Assembly: GCA_050260775.1 (NCBI GenBank)
Contig: JBLNCP010000023.1
Span: forward strand, 1-64,000
Direction: 5' to 3'
Source: CALABS01 sp050260775
GTDB lineage: Bacteria; Pseudomonadota; Alphaproteobacteria; Rhodospirillales; Magnetospirillaceae
Length of the DNA stretch: 64,000 nucleotides
Shown: one piece after another, positions 42,643-51,182 of the stretch
Numbering within the stretch: position 1 is the first letter of the stretch
Layout of the letters: every line of letters starts with the position of its first letter
The notes under the pieces: model-generated
Told to the model about the DNA's origin: nothing
What the model saw: the letters and a program-made list of their open reading frames with translations, nothing else
The model's database searches: none
Program-made: the position numbers and the translations under genes

Positions 42643-43275
42643 CTACAGGGTCTTGTCCGGATAGGCGCACAGCTCGCGGACGACGCAGCGCGGGCATTCG
42701 GGCTTCCGGGCCTTGCAGACGTAGCGCCCGTGCAGGATCAGCCAGTGGTGGGCGTGGTGGATCCAGCGCTCGGGCGTCACCGCCACCAGCGTCTGCTCCA
42801 CCTCCAGCGGGGTCTTGCCCGGCGCCAGCCCGGTGCGGTTGGCGACGCGGAAGCAGTGGGTGTCGACCGCGATGGTCGGCTGGCCGAACGCCACGTTCAG
42901 CACCACGTTGGCGGTCTTGCGGCCGACGCCGGGCAGCGCCTCCAGCGCCTCGCGGTCGGCCGGCACCTCGCCGCCGTGGCGCTCGACCAAAATACGCGAC
43001 AGCTCGATGACGTTTTTGGCCTTGGTCTTGAACAGCCCGATGGTCCTGATCGCCTCGCGCAGTCGCTCCTCTCCCAAATCCAGCATGGCGGCGGGATCGC
43101 GGATGGCGGCGAACAGCGGCGCCGTCGCCTTGTTGACCCCGGCGTCGGTGGCCTGTGCCGACAGCACCACCGCCACCAGCAGGGTGTAGGCGTTGACGAA
43201 GTGCAACTCGCTCTTGGGCTCGGGCATGGCGGCGGCAAGGCGGGCGTAGAATTCGTCGATCTGGGCGGGGGTCAT
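42643..43275 (-). CDS. nth: Endonuclease III (DNA glycosylase/AP lyase)
   Basis: Base-excision repair enzyme removing oxidised pyrimidines. The 210 residues contain the helix-hairpin-helix LPGVGRKTANVVL with the catalytic Lys (about 120), the catalytic Asp in AVDTHCFRVANR (about 138) and the C-terminal 4Fe-4S cluster CKARKPECPRCVVRELC (C-x6-C-x2-C-x5-C). ATG 43275 fits the family start. It is the last gene of the leftward run. A TTCGTG-type repeat lies at each side. Confidence 0.98.
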   Translation of the reverse strand: MTPAQIDEFYARLAAAMPEPKSELHFVNAYTLLVAVVLSAQATDAGVNKATAPLFAAIRDPAAMLDLGEERLREAIRTIGLFKTKAKNVIELSRILVERHGGEVPADREALEALPGVGRKTANVVLNVAFGQPTIAVDTHCFRVANRTGLAPGKTPLEVEQTLVAVTPERWIHHAHHWLILHGRYVCKARKPECPRCVVRELCAYPDKTL

Positions 43276-43333
43276 GAATAGGCTCCCTGGCGGCAACCGG
43301 ATGATTATTCACCAATAATATTGTCCTTGGTAA

Positions 43334-43363
43334 CCTTCGTGGCCTTGGCGTCCTTGGTGGTGA
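43334..43363. repeat. TTCGTG-type dispersed repeat, diverged copy B
   Basis: CCTTCGTGGCCTTGGCGTCC followed by TTGGTGGTGA, a diverged relative of the copy at 42611-42638, preceded by a further partial unit (CCTTGGTAA at about 43325). It occupies the gap between DUF1848 and nth. Confidence 0.55.
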
Positions 43364-44287
43364 TCAATCGCCCCCTCGAGGGTTCGGCACCATCCACGGG
43401 GGGGCGAACAGGAACTCGCCTTCGGGGTCGTGCTCGCGGAAGCGCCGCTTGGCCAAATTGCGCGAGCCGACGGCGTAGCAGTAGGCGCAGCCGTGCGGGC
43501 AGGTGTCGTACGCGCCGATGTCGCGGCTTTCCGAGCACAGGCAGCCGGGCCGGTTGCCCTTGACCTTGGCGGCGATGGCTCGTCGCAGGCCCCACCCGGC
43601 GGCCACGTCCTCCAGCCGGCGGGCGTCGATGCAGGATGCCGGCATTGTTCCGGCCACGGTATAATCTGGCTGCGAGCAGATCGTTAGCGTCAGGCCCCGG
43701 TCGCGGGCAAGGGCGGCCAATTCGGTCGCCAATTCAATTTTAACGAGGTCCGGGGCATCGCACCACTCGAACCGGTGGGTCCGTGCCGCCGCGGCGAGGT
43801 TGCGCTCCGTCTTGCGGTAGATGGCGGCGAAAGACACCGTCACCTCATCCACCGTGCCGGCCAGCGCGTCGGCCAGCCGGGCGAAGGTGGCGCGGTGGAA
43901 TTCCGGCGGGGTCAGCGACGAGAAGATCACCGGATCGTAGCGCCACACCACCGCACGCGGCCCGAATTCGCCGGCAAGCGCGCGGATGGTCGCGACGGCC
44001 CGCTCGGCCTCGACCACGCTGGTCTCCAGGTCCCGGGGATAGCCGGTCACCGTGTAGCTGACCACGAACGGCAGGCCGGCTCCTCGCACCTCCCGCAGGG
44101 CGTCGAGGAAGGGGGCGGCGTTGCGGGTCCAGAACACGAAGCCGTCGACGCCGGCCCGGAGCGGCACGGTCGAGACCTGGCGGCCGTAGGGATTGACCAC
44201 CTTGGCGTAACCGGCGCGGAAGCGATTGAGGAACCAGGGGGCGTAGAAGGCGGGAATGTCGGTGCGGTAGCTCGCCGAGACGATCAC
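43364..44287 (-). CDS. DUF1848-family protein with C-terminal cysteine cluster
   Basis: A 307-residue member of DUF1848, starting VIVSASYRTDIPAFYAPWFL. Near the C-terminus is a Cys-rich segment (CLCSESRDIGAYDTCPHGCA then YCYA), whose CxxxCxxC-type spacing resembles radical SAM/iron-sulfur proteins; the N-terminal three-quarters looks like a TIM-barrel-type core (YTVTGYPRDLE, VVWRYDPVIFSS, CSQPDY). Function is not known. A GTG start overlaps the preceding gene by 4 bp (GTGA). Confidence 0.85.
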   Translation of the reverse strand: MIVSASYRTDIPAFYAPWFLNRFRAGYAKVVNPYGRQVSTVPLRAGVDGFVFWTRNAAPFLDALREVRGAGLPFVVSYTVTGYPRDLETSVVEAERAVATIRALAGEFGPRAVVWRYDPVIFSSLTPPEFHRATFARLADALAGTVDEVTVSFAAIYRKTERNLAAAARTHRFEWCDAPDLVKIELATELAALARDRGLTLTICSQPDYTVAGTMPASCIDARRLEDVAAGWGLRRAIAAKVKGNRPGCLCSESRDIGAYDTCPHGCAYCYAVGSRNLAKRRFREHDPEGEFLFAPPWMVPNPRGGD

Positions 44288-45228
44288 GCTCGTTCCGGTG
44301 CGGTAACGGCTGGGCGTCGCGGGGACTTGCCGAGGCGGGCGTTGTCGAAGCGCGCCAGGTCGTTGCGGCGGATCAGCGCCCGGATGTTGTCGACATAGGC
44401 GGTGCCGCGCTCCGAATAGCTGGTCAGGGCGCCGGCCAGGGTGAGTCCGTCGGCCCACAGGCCGCGGGCGCGGGCGGCGGCGCGGGCGCGGCGCAGCGGC
44501 TCGTAGGCCCGGTGGGTGTTGAGGTTGTGGATGTAGGCGCGCACCGCCTCGTGCAGGCTGCCGAAGGTGGCGAGGCGCCCGTCATCGTCGGCGATCTGGC
44601 CGAACAGGTTGCGACCCTTGCGCACGACCCGGGAGGTGCCCCAGCCGCTCTCTTCGGCGGCCTGGGCGAGTGCCAGCGAGGGCGCCACCGTGTCGACCCG
44701 GCGCAGCAGCACCGACAGCGGCTTTCCCTCAGCCCCATAACGCTCGGTCAGTTCGGCGAGCCAGGCCTCATCGGCCCGGCTCAGCGGCTGCCCCGTCGCC
44801 TTGCGCGCCGAGATCGCGAGCAGCCGGCGGCGATCGGCCGCCACCTCCTCGTTGACCAGCAGAACCAGCGGCAGCATCACGCGCAGGAACAGGTCTTTCT
44901 TGGCGTCGATCTCCGGCAAGGCGGCGAGGTCGGCCGGCACCGCCGGCACGAACACCCGCGGCACCTCATGGCCGCTGGCGACGCCGTCCAGGCTGTAGCC
45001 CAGGCGTGCGAACGCCGAGCCCAGCCGGCCGGCGCTGGCGAGATCGTCCGACGCCAGCCCGGCGGCGACCGGTTGCTCGACCACCTCGTGCTTGAGAAGG
45101 CGCGCAAGCGCCAAGGGTGCCGGCACTCCCGTCACCGCCATGGCGACCGAGGCCGCCACGGCGATCACGAGCCCGGTCAATCCAAAGCCCGCCATCAGGC
45201 GGGCCCGGACACCCGAATCGAACGCCAC
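44284..45228 (-). CDS. Bax/FlgJ-like N-acetylglucosaminidase domain protein
   Basis: A 314-residue protein with an N-terminal membrane helix or uncleaved signal (GLTGLVIAVAASVAMAVTG) and a C-terminal peptidoglycan hydrolase domain of the Bax/glucosaminidase type: PSLALAQAAEESGWGTSRVV with the catalytic Glu, GRNLFGQIADDDGRLATFGS, and SYSERGTAYVDNIRALIRRN. It would act on the murein in the periplasm. It lies 7 bp behind nfuA. Confidence 0.82.
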   Translation of the reverse strand: MAFDSGVRARLMAGFGLTGLVIAVAASVAMAVTGVPAPLALARLLKHEVVEQPVAAGLASDDLASAGRLGSAFARLGYSLDGVASGHEVPRVFVPAVPADLAALPEIDAKKDLFLRVMLPLVLLVNEEVAADRRRLLAISARKATGQPLSRADEAWLAELTERYGAEGKPLSVLLRRVDTVAPSLALAQAAEESGWGTSRVVRKGRNLFGQIADDDGRLATFGSLHEAVRAYIHNLNTHRAYEPLRRARAAARARGLWADGLTLAGALTSYSERGTAYVDNIRALIRRNDLARFDNARLGKSPRRPAVTAPERA

Positions 45229-45235
45229 GCCGAAC

Positions 45236-45781
45236 CTACTGGACGGCCTGAACGGCGACCACTTCGGGGACGTAGTACTTGAGCATGTTCTCGATGCCGT
45301 GCTTCAGCGTGGCGCTCGAGCTGGGGCAGCCCGAGCAGGCGCCCTGCATGTGCAGATAGACGATGCCGTCCTCGAAGCCGCGGAAGATGATGTCGCCGCC
45401 GTCCTGGGCCACCGCCGGACGGACGCGGGTGTCGAGCAGCTCCTTGATCTGCGCCACCACCTCGGAATCGGCCTCGTCCGAGCCGGCCTGATCGCCGCCG
45501 GTCACCACCGGGGCGCCCGAGGCGAAGTGCTCCATGATCGCCGCCAGCACCTGGGGCTTGAGCACCGACCACTCGGCGTCGTCGGCCTTGCTGACCGCGA
45601 CGAAGTCGCCACCCAGGAAGACGCTGGAGACGCCGTCGACGGCGAAGATGCGGGCGGCGAGCGGCGAGCGCCCGGCGGTTTCGACCGACGGGAAGTCGGC
45701 GGTGCCGGTCATCATGACGTCGCGGCCGGGCAGGAACTTCAGCGTCGAGGGATTGGGGGTCGGTTCGGTCTGGATGAACAT
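45236..45781 (-). CDS. NfuA-like iron-sulfur cluster carrier (NifU C-terminal type)
   Basis: A 181-residue scaffold/carrier that passes 4Fe-4S clusters to target enzymes. The N-terminal NFU domain (MFIQTEPTPNPSTLKFLPGR) precedes the NifU-like C-terminal domain with the cluster-binding CxxC in GACSGCPSSSATLKHGIENM (about 140-160). ATG 45781 is the family start and follows AGAGGACC. Position between usp and the Bax-like gene is conserved in related bacteria. The gene symbol is left empty since alphaproteobacterial copies are named variably. Confidence 0.93.
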   Translation of the reverse strand: MFIQTEPTPNPSTLKFLPGRDVMMTGTADFPSVETAGRSPLAARIFAVDGVSSVFLGGDFVAVSKADDAEWSVLKPQVLAAIMEHFASGAPVVTGGDQAGSDEADSEVVAQIKELLDTRVRPAVAQDGGDIIFRGFEDGIVYLHMQGACSGCPSSSATLKHGIENMLKYYVPEVVAVQAVQ

Positions 45782-45823
45782 CGTGGTCCTCTGTGTACTT
45801 AAGCAGCGGCAATCCGAAAGAGG

Positions 45824-45852
45824 TAAATGGCGCGCCAGGCCGTCGCTGTCAA
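45824..45852 (-). promoter_or_regulatory. Candidate promoter of nfuA-like gene
   Basis: On the minus strand a perfect TTGACA (45847-45852) stands 17 bp from CATTTA (45824-45829), a poor -10. It is placed 43 bp before the start of the nfuA-like gene in the 92-bp gap behind usp. Confidence 0.4.
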
Positions 45853-45873
45853 GGTGAAAGCCCGAGTGGCGCG

Positions 45874-46362
45874 CTAGGTAATGGCGGCCAGATCCTCGTC
45901 CGGCAGGTTGCCGGGGACGATGGTGAGCGGGATGCGCAGGCGGCTCAAGAACTTCCCGGTCAGCGCCGAAATCAACGGTCCGGGACCGCCGGCGCCCGGG
46001 TCGGCCGCCAGGACCAGCACGGAAATGGTCGGCTCCTCGTCGATGAGGCGCAGCAGCTCGTCGCGCACGCTGCCCTCGCGCACGTAGAGCACGGGAAGCT
46101 GCCCGGAACACTCGTTGACCTCGGCGGCGACCCGCTGGAGCAGCTCCTCGGCGTCCTGGCGCGCCTCGGCCCGCATCAGGTTGCCGATGGTGGCGAAGTG
46201 CTGGAACTCGGCCGGCTCGATGACGCGCAGCAGCGCCACCTTGCCGCCGGTCTGGCGGGCGCGGGCACAGGCGTAGCGCAGGGCCGCCTGCATTTCCTCG
46301 GTCTCGTCGACCACCACCAGGAAGACGCGGTTGCCAGCGGGGGCCGGGGCGGTGTCGGTCAT
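45874..46362 (-). CDS. Universal stress protein (UspA family)
   Basis: Cytoplasmic 162-residue nucleotide-binding-fold protein: the strand FLVVVDETEEMQAALRYA, LLRVIEPAEFQ, LYVREGSVRDELLRLIDEE, and the terminal block SVLVLAADPGAGGPGPLISA with IPLTIVPG. The usual G-2x-G-9x-G(S/T) ATP motif is degenerate, so it may be of the non-ATP-binding UspA type. It is 5 bp behind the TIGR02186 gene. Confidence 0.9.
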   Translation of the reverse strand: MTDTAPAPAGNRVFLVVVDETEEMQAALRYACARARQTGGKVALLRVIEPAEFQHFATIGNLMRAEARQDAEELLQRVAAEVNECSGQLPVLYVREGSVRDELLRLIDEEPTISVLVLAADPGAGGPGPLISALTGKFLSRLRIPLTIVPGNLPDEDLAAIT

Positions 46363-46367
46363 CGCTC

Positions 46368-47123
46368 TCAGCCCTTGCGGAAGGCCAGTGCCGCCAACCA
46401 GCCGGCCGAGGCCGCCAGCGCGATGGCGGTGATGCCGTAGAGGGCGGCGGCGCGATGGGCGAAATCGTAGACGTCGGCGCCGATGCCGATCTTGGACACC
46501 ACCAGCGGCGTGGTCTGGGCGCTGACCACCCGCCCGTTGGCGATCAGGTAGACCTCGACCAGATAGGTCCCCACCGGCACGTTGGCGGGGAAGTGCACGT
46601 CGGTGCGGAACAGGCGGTTTCCCAGCAGGCTGATGTCGAACACGCGGTCGCCATAGAGGCCCTTGCGCTGCTTGAGCTGGATCAGCGCCTCGCGGTAGGC
46701 CTCGCGCGTCGCGCCGGGATCGTCGGTGCGGATGTCGACGGCCAGGTGGTCGAGCCCGATCTGATAGCGCTCGAGCACCCCGGCGGATGCGATTTCCTCG
46801 AGCGGACGGGTCGCCGCCACCCGGTAGAAGGAGGGCGCGCCGGTGATCTCGCCCCGGCCGGTGTTGATCCAGATGCCGATCTCACGGTCCTTGCGCCGGA
46901 CCACCTCGGTGCGGTTCGGGCCGCGGACGACCACCACCACGTCACCGCCGGGGGCGCCGCGGCTCCTGGGCTCCTCGACCGCCCCGAACAGCAGCACGTC
47001 GGTGCCGGCGAACCCGGTGGTGATGGCGACCAGATGGCGCGACAGGTCGGCGACCAGCGGTTCCGCCTGGGCGGGCGCCGCCAGCACCAGGAACGCCGCG
47101 GCGAGCAGGCGGCACAGCATCAT
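46368..47123 (-). CDS. TIGR02186-family exported membrane-anchored protein
   Basis: Protein of unknown function, 251 residues from ATG 47123 (47147 is an upstream alternative). It has a signal peptide (RLLAAAFLVLAAPAQAEP), an extracytoplasmic region (DLSRHLVAITTGFAGTDVLLFG, ITGAPSFYRVAATRPL, RLFRTDVHFPANVPVGTYLV) and a single C-terminal membrane helix (LYGITAIALAASAGWLAALAF). Family members often occur next to TauE/SafE transporters; none lies here. Confidence 0.85.
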   Translation of the reverse strand: MMLCRLLAAAFLVLAAPAQAEPLVADLSRHLVAITTGFAGTDVLLFGAVEEPRSRGAPGGDVVVVVRGPNRTEVVRRKDREIGIWINTGRGEITGAPSFYRVAATRPLEEIASAGVLERYQIGLDHLAVDIRTDDPGATREAYREALIQLKQRKGLYGDRVFDISLLGNRLFRTDVHFPANVPVGTYLVEVYLIANGRVVSAQTTPLVVSKIGIGADVYDFAHRAAALYGITAIALAASAGWLAALAFRKG

Positions 47124-47218
47124 CGGGGATCGGTTCCTCGGCCACACCGCTTACCATGTGGGGTCGCGGCGCCCCGGGGATAAGGCGGCCCAAACAGTCA
47201 GGGCCCGGCGCGGGGGAG

Positions 47219-48202
47219 CTACTTCGCGAGCGCCGCTTCGATGCCGGCCAGGTGGGTGCGGGCCCGCTGCAGGTAGAAGCCCTGGGCGGCGAGATGGTTG
47301 GGCAGCAGCAGCGCGTCCGGGGCGCCGTTGACCACCACCGCCGGCGAGAGCGAGGCGGCGAGGCGCAGGCTGTCGACGGCCTGGCGCCAGCGCGCCGCCA
47401 GCTCGCGGTCCGCCAGGACGTGGCCGTAATCGCTGCCGAGCTCGCGCATCAGCAGGGAATAGGCGTACAGACGGCCCTTGGCGGCATAGAAGACGTCGTC
47501 GGCCTTGAGGTCGATCCAGCGCCGGTTGGTCACCTGCCCGTCGATGGTGGCGGCCAGGATGCCGAGTTCGGCCACCACGCCCTGCACCAGGGCGGCGAGC
47601 GCCTCGGGGCGGGGGTCGAGGGCGGCGTCGCCCCGCACGATCCTGACATTGTGGTGCTCCAGCGCACGTGCCGCCGCGCGGTACTGCTTCTCCGCCGACG
47701 CGGTCGGGGCCCAGGACGTGGACGGATCGAACATCCAGATGGTGCCGGGGTATTTCAGCAGGCCGGCGGCCCGTTGCAGGTCGTCGTCGCCGCCCGGGCG
47801 CGAGCGGTTGAGGTCGTCGGTGAAGCGGGCGACGGCGGCGACGATACCCTGCTGGAAGGCCGGCATGTCGTCGAGCGCCCATGAGGGCTGGAAGAAGGGG
47901 TCGTTGGGGGTCCACTTGTGGATGTCGACCTCGCGGCGGACCAGGGCGGCGGCCATGGCCACCGCCCGGTCCTGGCCGCCGGCCACCGTCGCCGGGGCGG
48001 GGGCGAAATCCGGGTCGTCGTCGATGACGTGCACCAGCGCCATGCCCACCGGGTAATAGAGCAGGATGGCGGCGGCGAGGACGGGGGCGACCCACAGGCC
48101 GATCCGCCGCACCGTGCCGCCATGGCGCGCCCACCATGCCGCGAACGGCATGTCGGCCTCGTCCGGGGCGGCTTCAGGGGGCGGCAGGCCGGAATCGGTC
48201 AT
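47219..48202 (-). CDS. DUF2333-family membrane protein
   Basis: A 327-residue protein of unknown function with one N-terminal membrane helix (LWVAPVLAAAILLYYPVGM, about 36-54) and a large periplasmic part. Family marks include MALVHVIDDDPDFAP, HKWTPNDPFFQPSWALDDMP, PGTIWMFDPSTSW and DVFYAAKGRLYAYSLLM. It lies 4 bp behind trpS, so it is co-transcribed. Confidence 0.87.
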   Translation of the reverse strand: MTDSGLPPPEAAPDEADMPFAAWWARHGGTVRRIGLWVAPVLAAAILLYYPVGMALVHVIDDDPDFAPAPATVAGGQDRAVAMAAALVRREVDIHKWTPNDPFFQPSWALDDMPAFQQGIVAAVARFTDDLNRSRPGGDDDLQRAAGLLKYPGTIWMFDPSTSWAPTASAEKQYRAAARALEHHNVRIVRGDAALDPRPEALAALVQGVVAELGILAATIDGQVTNRRWIDLKADDVFYAAKGRLYAYSLLMRELGSDYGHVLADRELAARWRQAVDSLRLAASLSPAVVVNGAPDALLLPNHLAAQGFYLQRARTHLAGIEAALAK

Positions 48203-48206
48203 GGCA

Positions 48207-49211
48207 TCAGGGCCGCAGGAAGCCGACGATGTCGTAGACCTCGCGGATGATCGGCTCGGCGATGGCGTTGGCCCGCTCGCCGCCCCGCTTGAGGATGGCG
48301 TCGATGTGCGAGGGGTCGGTCATCAGCCGTTTCATTTCCGAATTGATCGGGCCCAGCACCGAGACGGCCAGGTCGGTGAGTTCCTTCTTGAACTCCGAGA
48401 ACTGGCGGCCCTCGAACTGGGCGATGACCGCCGCCTTGTCCTGATCGGCGAGGGCGGCGTAGATGCCCAGCAGGTTGGAGGCCTCGGGGCGGCCCTCCAG
48501 CCCTTCCGCGGTGCCGGGCAGCGGCTCGAGGTCGGTCTTGGCCTTGCGGATCTTCAGGGCGATGGTGTCGGAATCGTCCGTCATGTTGATGCGCGAATAA
48601 TCGGACTCGTCCGACTTCGACATCTTCTTGGCGCCGTCGCGCAGGCTCATGACGCGGGTCGCGGCGCCGAAGATCAGCGGCTCGGGCAGCGGGAAGCATT
48701 CGACGCCGTAGTCGCTGTTGAACTTCTGGGCGGTGTCGCGCGCCAGCTCCAGGTGCTGCTTCTGGTCCTCGCCCACCGGCACGTGCGTCGCCTTGTAGGT
48801 CAGGATGTCGGCGCTCATCAGGTTGGGGTAGGCGAACAGGCCGACCGAGGCGTTCTCCTTGTGCTTGCCCGCCTTCTCCTTGAACTGGGTCATGCGGTTC
48901 AGCCAGCCGATGCGGGCGACGCAGTTGAACACCCAGGCCAGCTGAGCATGGGCCGGGACGGTCGACTGGTTGAAGACGATGTGCTTCTCGGCGTCGACGC
49001 CGGCGGCGATCATGCCGGCGGCCACCTCGCGGGTGTTCTTCTTCAGCTCGGCCGGGTCCTGCCACACGGTGATGGCGTGCATGTCGACCATACAGAAGAT
49101 GCACTCGTACTCGTTCTGCAGCCGCACCCAGTTGCGGATCGCCCCCAGGTAATTGCCGAGGTGGAGGTTCCCGGTGGGCTGGACGCCGGAGAAGATACGC
49201 TGCATGGACAT
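48207..49211 (-). CDS. trpS: Tryptophanyl-tRNA synthetase
   Basis: Class I synthetase charging tRNA-Trp. The 334 residues show the HIGH-type motif PTGNLHLGNYLGAI (about 12-25), the Trp-binding CMVDMHAITV, GEDQKQHLELARDTA, and the KMSKS loop (AKKMSKSDES, about 195-204). Starts MSMQRIFSGVQ; either Met may initiate. murJ lies 57 bp upstream. Confidence 0.98.
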   Translation of the reverse strand: MSMQRIFSGVQPTGNLHLGNYLGAIRNWVRLQNEYECIFCMVDMHAITVWQDPAELKKNTREVAAGMIAAGVDAEKHIVFNQSTVPAHAQLAWVFNCVARIGWLNRMTQFKEKAGKHKENASVGLFAYPNLMSADILTYKATHVPVGEDQKQHLELARDTAQKFNSDYGVECFPLPEPLIFGAATRVMSLRDGAKKMSKSDESDYSRINMTDDSDTIALKIRKAKTDLEPLPGTAEGLEGRPEASNLLGIYAALADQDKAAVIAQFEGRQFSEFKKELTDLAVSVLGPINSEMKRLMTDPSHIDAILKRGGERANAIAEPIIREVYDIVGFLRP

Positions 49212-49268
49212 TCGCCTGGTCGCGGTGGGAGGAAAGGTGCGTCACCTATGCCCGAAGCAGGGCGGAAG

Positions 49269-50816
49269 TCAAGAACGCTGCCTGCGCATCATCTTGCGGA
49301 CCTCGGCGAGATGCGCCGCGCCGAGCAGGTGGGCGGCGGCGACGAACGACAGCAGGCCCGCCGCCACCAGCACGGCGACGACGCCCAGCGTCGCCAGCGT
49401 GCCGCCGAGGTAGGGCCGGGTCACGTGCTCGACGGCGGCCAGGACCGCCGCCATCACCGCGCTGGCCGCGAAGATCCTCGGCGCCCGCGCCCTGAGGCGG
49501 AGGTCGAGGGCCAGGAAGGCGCGCCGGCGCAAAAGGAGGGCAAGGGCGGCGACGTTGAACCAGGCGGCGAGCGCGGTGGCGAGCGCCATGCCCACATGGG
49601 CGAGGGCGCCGACCAGTGCGAAATTCAGCGCCACGTTCAGCGCCATGGTCAGTCCGGCCACCTTGACGGGGGTGGCGGTGTCCTCGCGGGCGAAGAAGCC
49701 CGGGGTCAGCACCTTGACCAGCACGTAGGCGGGCAGGCCGGCGGCGAAGGCGACCAGGGCGGCGGCGGTCGCGGCGGTTTCGGCCGGCCCGAACGAGCCG
49801 CGCTGGAACAGCAGACGGATCACCGGCTCGGCGATCACCATCAGGGCGGCGGCGGCCGGGACGGTCAGCAGCAGCGAGAACTCGATGGCGCGGTTCTGGC
49901 TGTCGCGGGCGGCGTCGAGCTCGCCGGCCTTGAGCTGGCGGGTCAGGAGCGGCAGCAGCGCGGTGCCGACCGCGATGCCGACCACGCCGAGCGGCAGCTG
50001 GTTCACCCGGTCGGCGTAGTTGAGATAGCTGACGGCGCCGTTGGCCACCGTCGAGGCGATCATGGTGTTGATCACCAGGTTGAGCTGGTAGACGCCCGCA
50101 CCCACCGCGCCCGGCACGATACGCTTGCCCAAGAGCTTAACCTCGGGGGTCAGGCGCGGCCGCGCCGGCTTCAGCGGCATGCCGGCCGCGCGGACGCTGA
50201 ACACCAGCCAGGTGAACTGGACGATGCCGGCGGCGAAGGTGCCCCAGGCCAGCGCGTGTCCTGCGGTGGCGGTGAAGGGGGCCAGCGCCCACAGTCCCGC
50301 CATGGCGGTGAGGTTCAGCAGCACCGGGGTGCCGGCGGCGGCGGCGAAGCGTCCCAGCGAGTTCAGGACGCCGGCCTGCAGCGAGGTCAGCGAGATGAAC
50401 AGCAGGTAGGGAAAGCAGATGCGGCTGAGCTCGATGGCGGTGTCCATCTTGCCGGGCACGTCGCCGAAGCCGGGGGCCAGGATGGCCATGGCGGCCGGCA
50501 TGAACAATTCCACTACAGCAACGAAAGCGGCGAGCAGCAGCGCCATCACCGTCAGCGCCTGCTCGGCGAAGCACTTGGCCTCGGCCTCACCCTCGGCGGT
50601 CAGCTTGCCGGTGAACAGCGGCACGAAGGCGGCGTTGAAGGCGCCCTCGGCGAACAGCGAGCGGAACAGGTTGGGGAAGCGGAAGGCGACGAAGAAGGCG
50701 TCGGCCACCGCGGACGCCCCCATGTAGTGCGCGATCATCATCTCGCGCATCAGCCCGGTGACCCGGGACAGCATGGTGAAGCCGCCGACGGTGGCGATGG
50801 AACGGACGAGGCTCAT
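49269..50816 (-). CDS. murJ: Lipid II flippase MurJ
   Basis: MOP-superfamily exporter that flips lipid II across the cytoplasmic membrane for peptidoglycan synthesis. The 515 residues contain 14 predicted helices; family marks are SLVRSIATVGGFTMLSRVTG at the start with the conserved Arg, DAFFVAFRFPNLFRSLFAEG, AFNAAFVPLF, LPLGVVGIAVGTALLPLL, and AFFVREDT-like GFFAREDTATPVKVA. The upstream gap to glnD holds a repeat element. Confidence 0.97.
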   Translation of the reverse strand: MSLVRSIATVGGFTMLSRVTGLMREMMIAHYMGASAVADAFFVAFRFPNLFRSLFAEGAFNAAFVPLFTGKLTAEGEAEAKCFAEQALTVMALLLAAFVAVVELFMPAAMAILAPGFGDVPGKMDTAIELSRICFPYLLFISLTSLQAGVLNSLGRFAAAAGTPVLLNLTAMAGLWALAPFTATAGHALAWGTFAAGIVQFTWLVFSVRAAGMPLKPARPRLTPEVKLLGKRIVPGAVGAGVYQLNLVINTMIASTVANGAVSYLNYADRVNQLPLGVVGIAVGTALLPLLTRQLKAGELDAARDSQNRAIEFSLLLTVPAAAALMVIAEPVIRLLFQRGSFGPAETAATAAALVAFAAGLPAYVLVKVLTPGFFAREDTATPVKVAGLTMALNVALNFALVGALAHVGMALATALAAWFNVAALALLLRRRAFLALDLRLRARAPRIFAASAVMAAVLAAVEHVTRPYLGGTLATLGVVAVLVAAGLLSFVAAAHLLGAAHLAEVRKMMRRQRS

Positions 50817-50846
50817 GGGAAAAGCCTATAGCGCATCGGCGGTTAA

Positions 50847-51174
50847 TTCACCACGAAGACGCGAAGACACGAAGCTGTCCGTCCGGCCAAGCCGTCATGC
50901 CCGCCCAGGCGGGCATCCAGCTGGGCCCCCGCTTCCGCTGGGGTGACGGCTCTCATACTTAATGGTAACAAGGCCCCTTTATAACTTGCTGCGCGGAGAC
51001 TTCACCCAGTTGAACCCTCTCAAGTTGCCTGTGTAATTGAATATGACTATCGTCTTTCATATGAGTGCACTTGTTGCCGGCCAGAGACCAATCTGATTTG
51101 CCAGAACAAGGGGCTTATAAAAATTTCGCTTTCCCATCACGCCCCCCTTCGTGCCTTCGTGTCTTCGTGGTGAA
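50847..51174. mobile_element. MITE-like element bounded by 28-bp inverted TTCGTG-type repeats
   Basis: 50847-50874 and 51147-51174 are 28-bp inverted repeats with 26 matching positions (left begins TTCACCACGAAGAC, right ends GTCTTCGTGGTGAA). They enclose about 270 bp with no transposase and an AT-rich core. The layout suggests a non-autonomous element, but the same repeat also occurs singly at 42611 and diverged at 43334, so the pair may be coincidental. No clear target-site duplication is visible. Confidence 0.4.
50892..50949. repeat. Palindromic dispersed repeat (CCGTCA...TGACGG)
   Basis: CCGTCA (50892-50897) and TGACGG (50944-50949) close the unit. Inside, ATGCCCGCC (50897-50905) and GGCGGGCAT (50908-50916) form a 9-bp hairpin, and CCCCGC/GCTGGGG form a second, imperfect one. 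Layout equals that of 60082-60151. Confidence 0.65.
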
Positions 51175-51182
51175 AGAAACCC

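Larger units (their letters stand above)
50817..51182. other. Gene-free gap between glnD and murJ
   Basis: 366 bp without a convincing gene. It is filled by a 328-bp structure bounded by 28-bp inverted repeats (next entries), a palindromic repeat at 50892-50949, and an AT-rich core (about 50950-51120) unlike the surrounding GC-rich DNA. Confidence 0.7.

Noticed and set aside
48066..50831. A 921-codon open frame opposite trpS and murJ
   Set aside because: It mirrors trpS, murJ and part of DUF2333 on the other strand, with Gly/Gln/Arg/His-rich composition typical of antisense frames in high-GC DNA.
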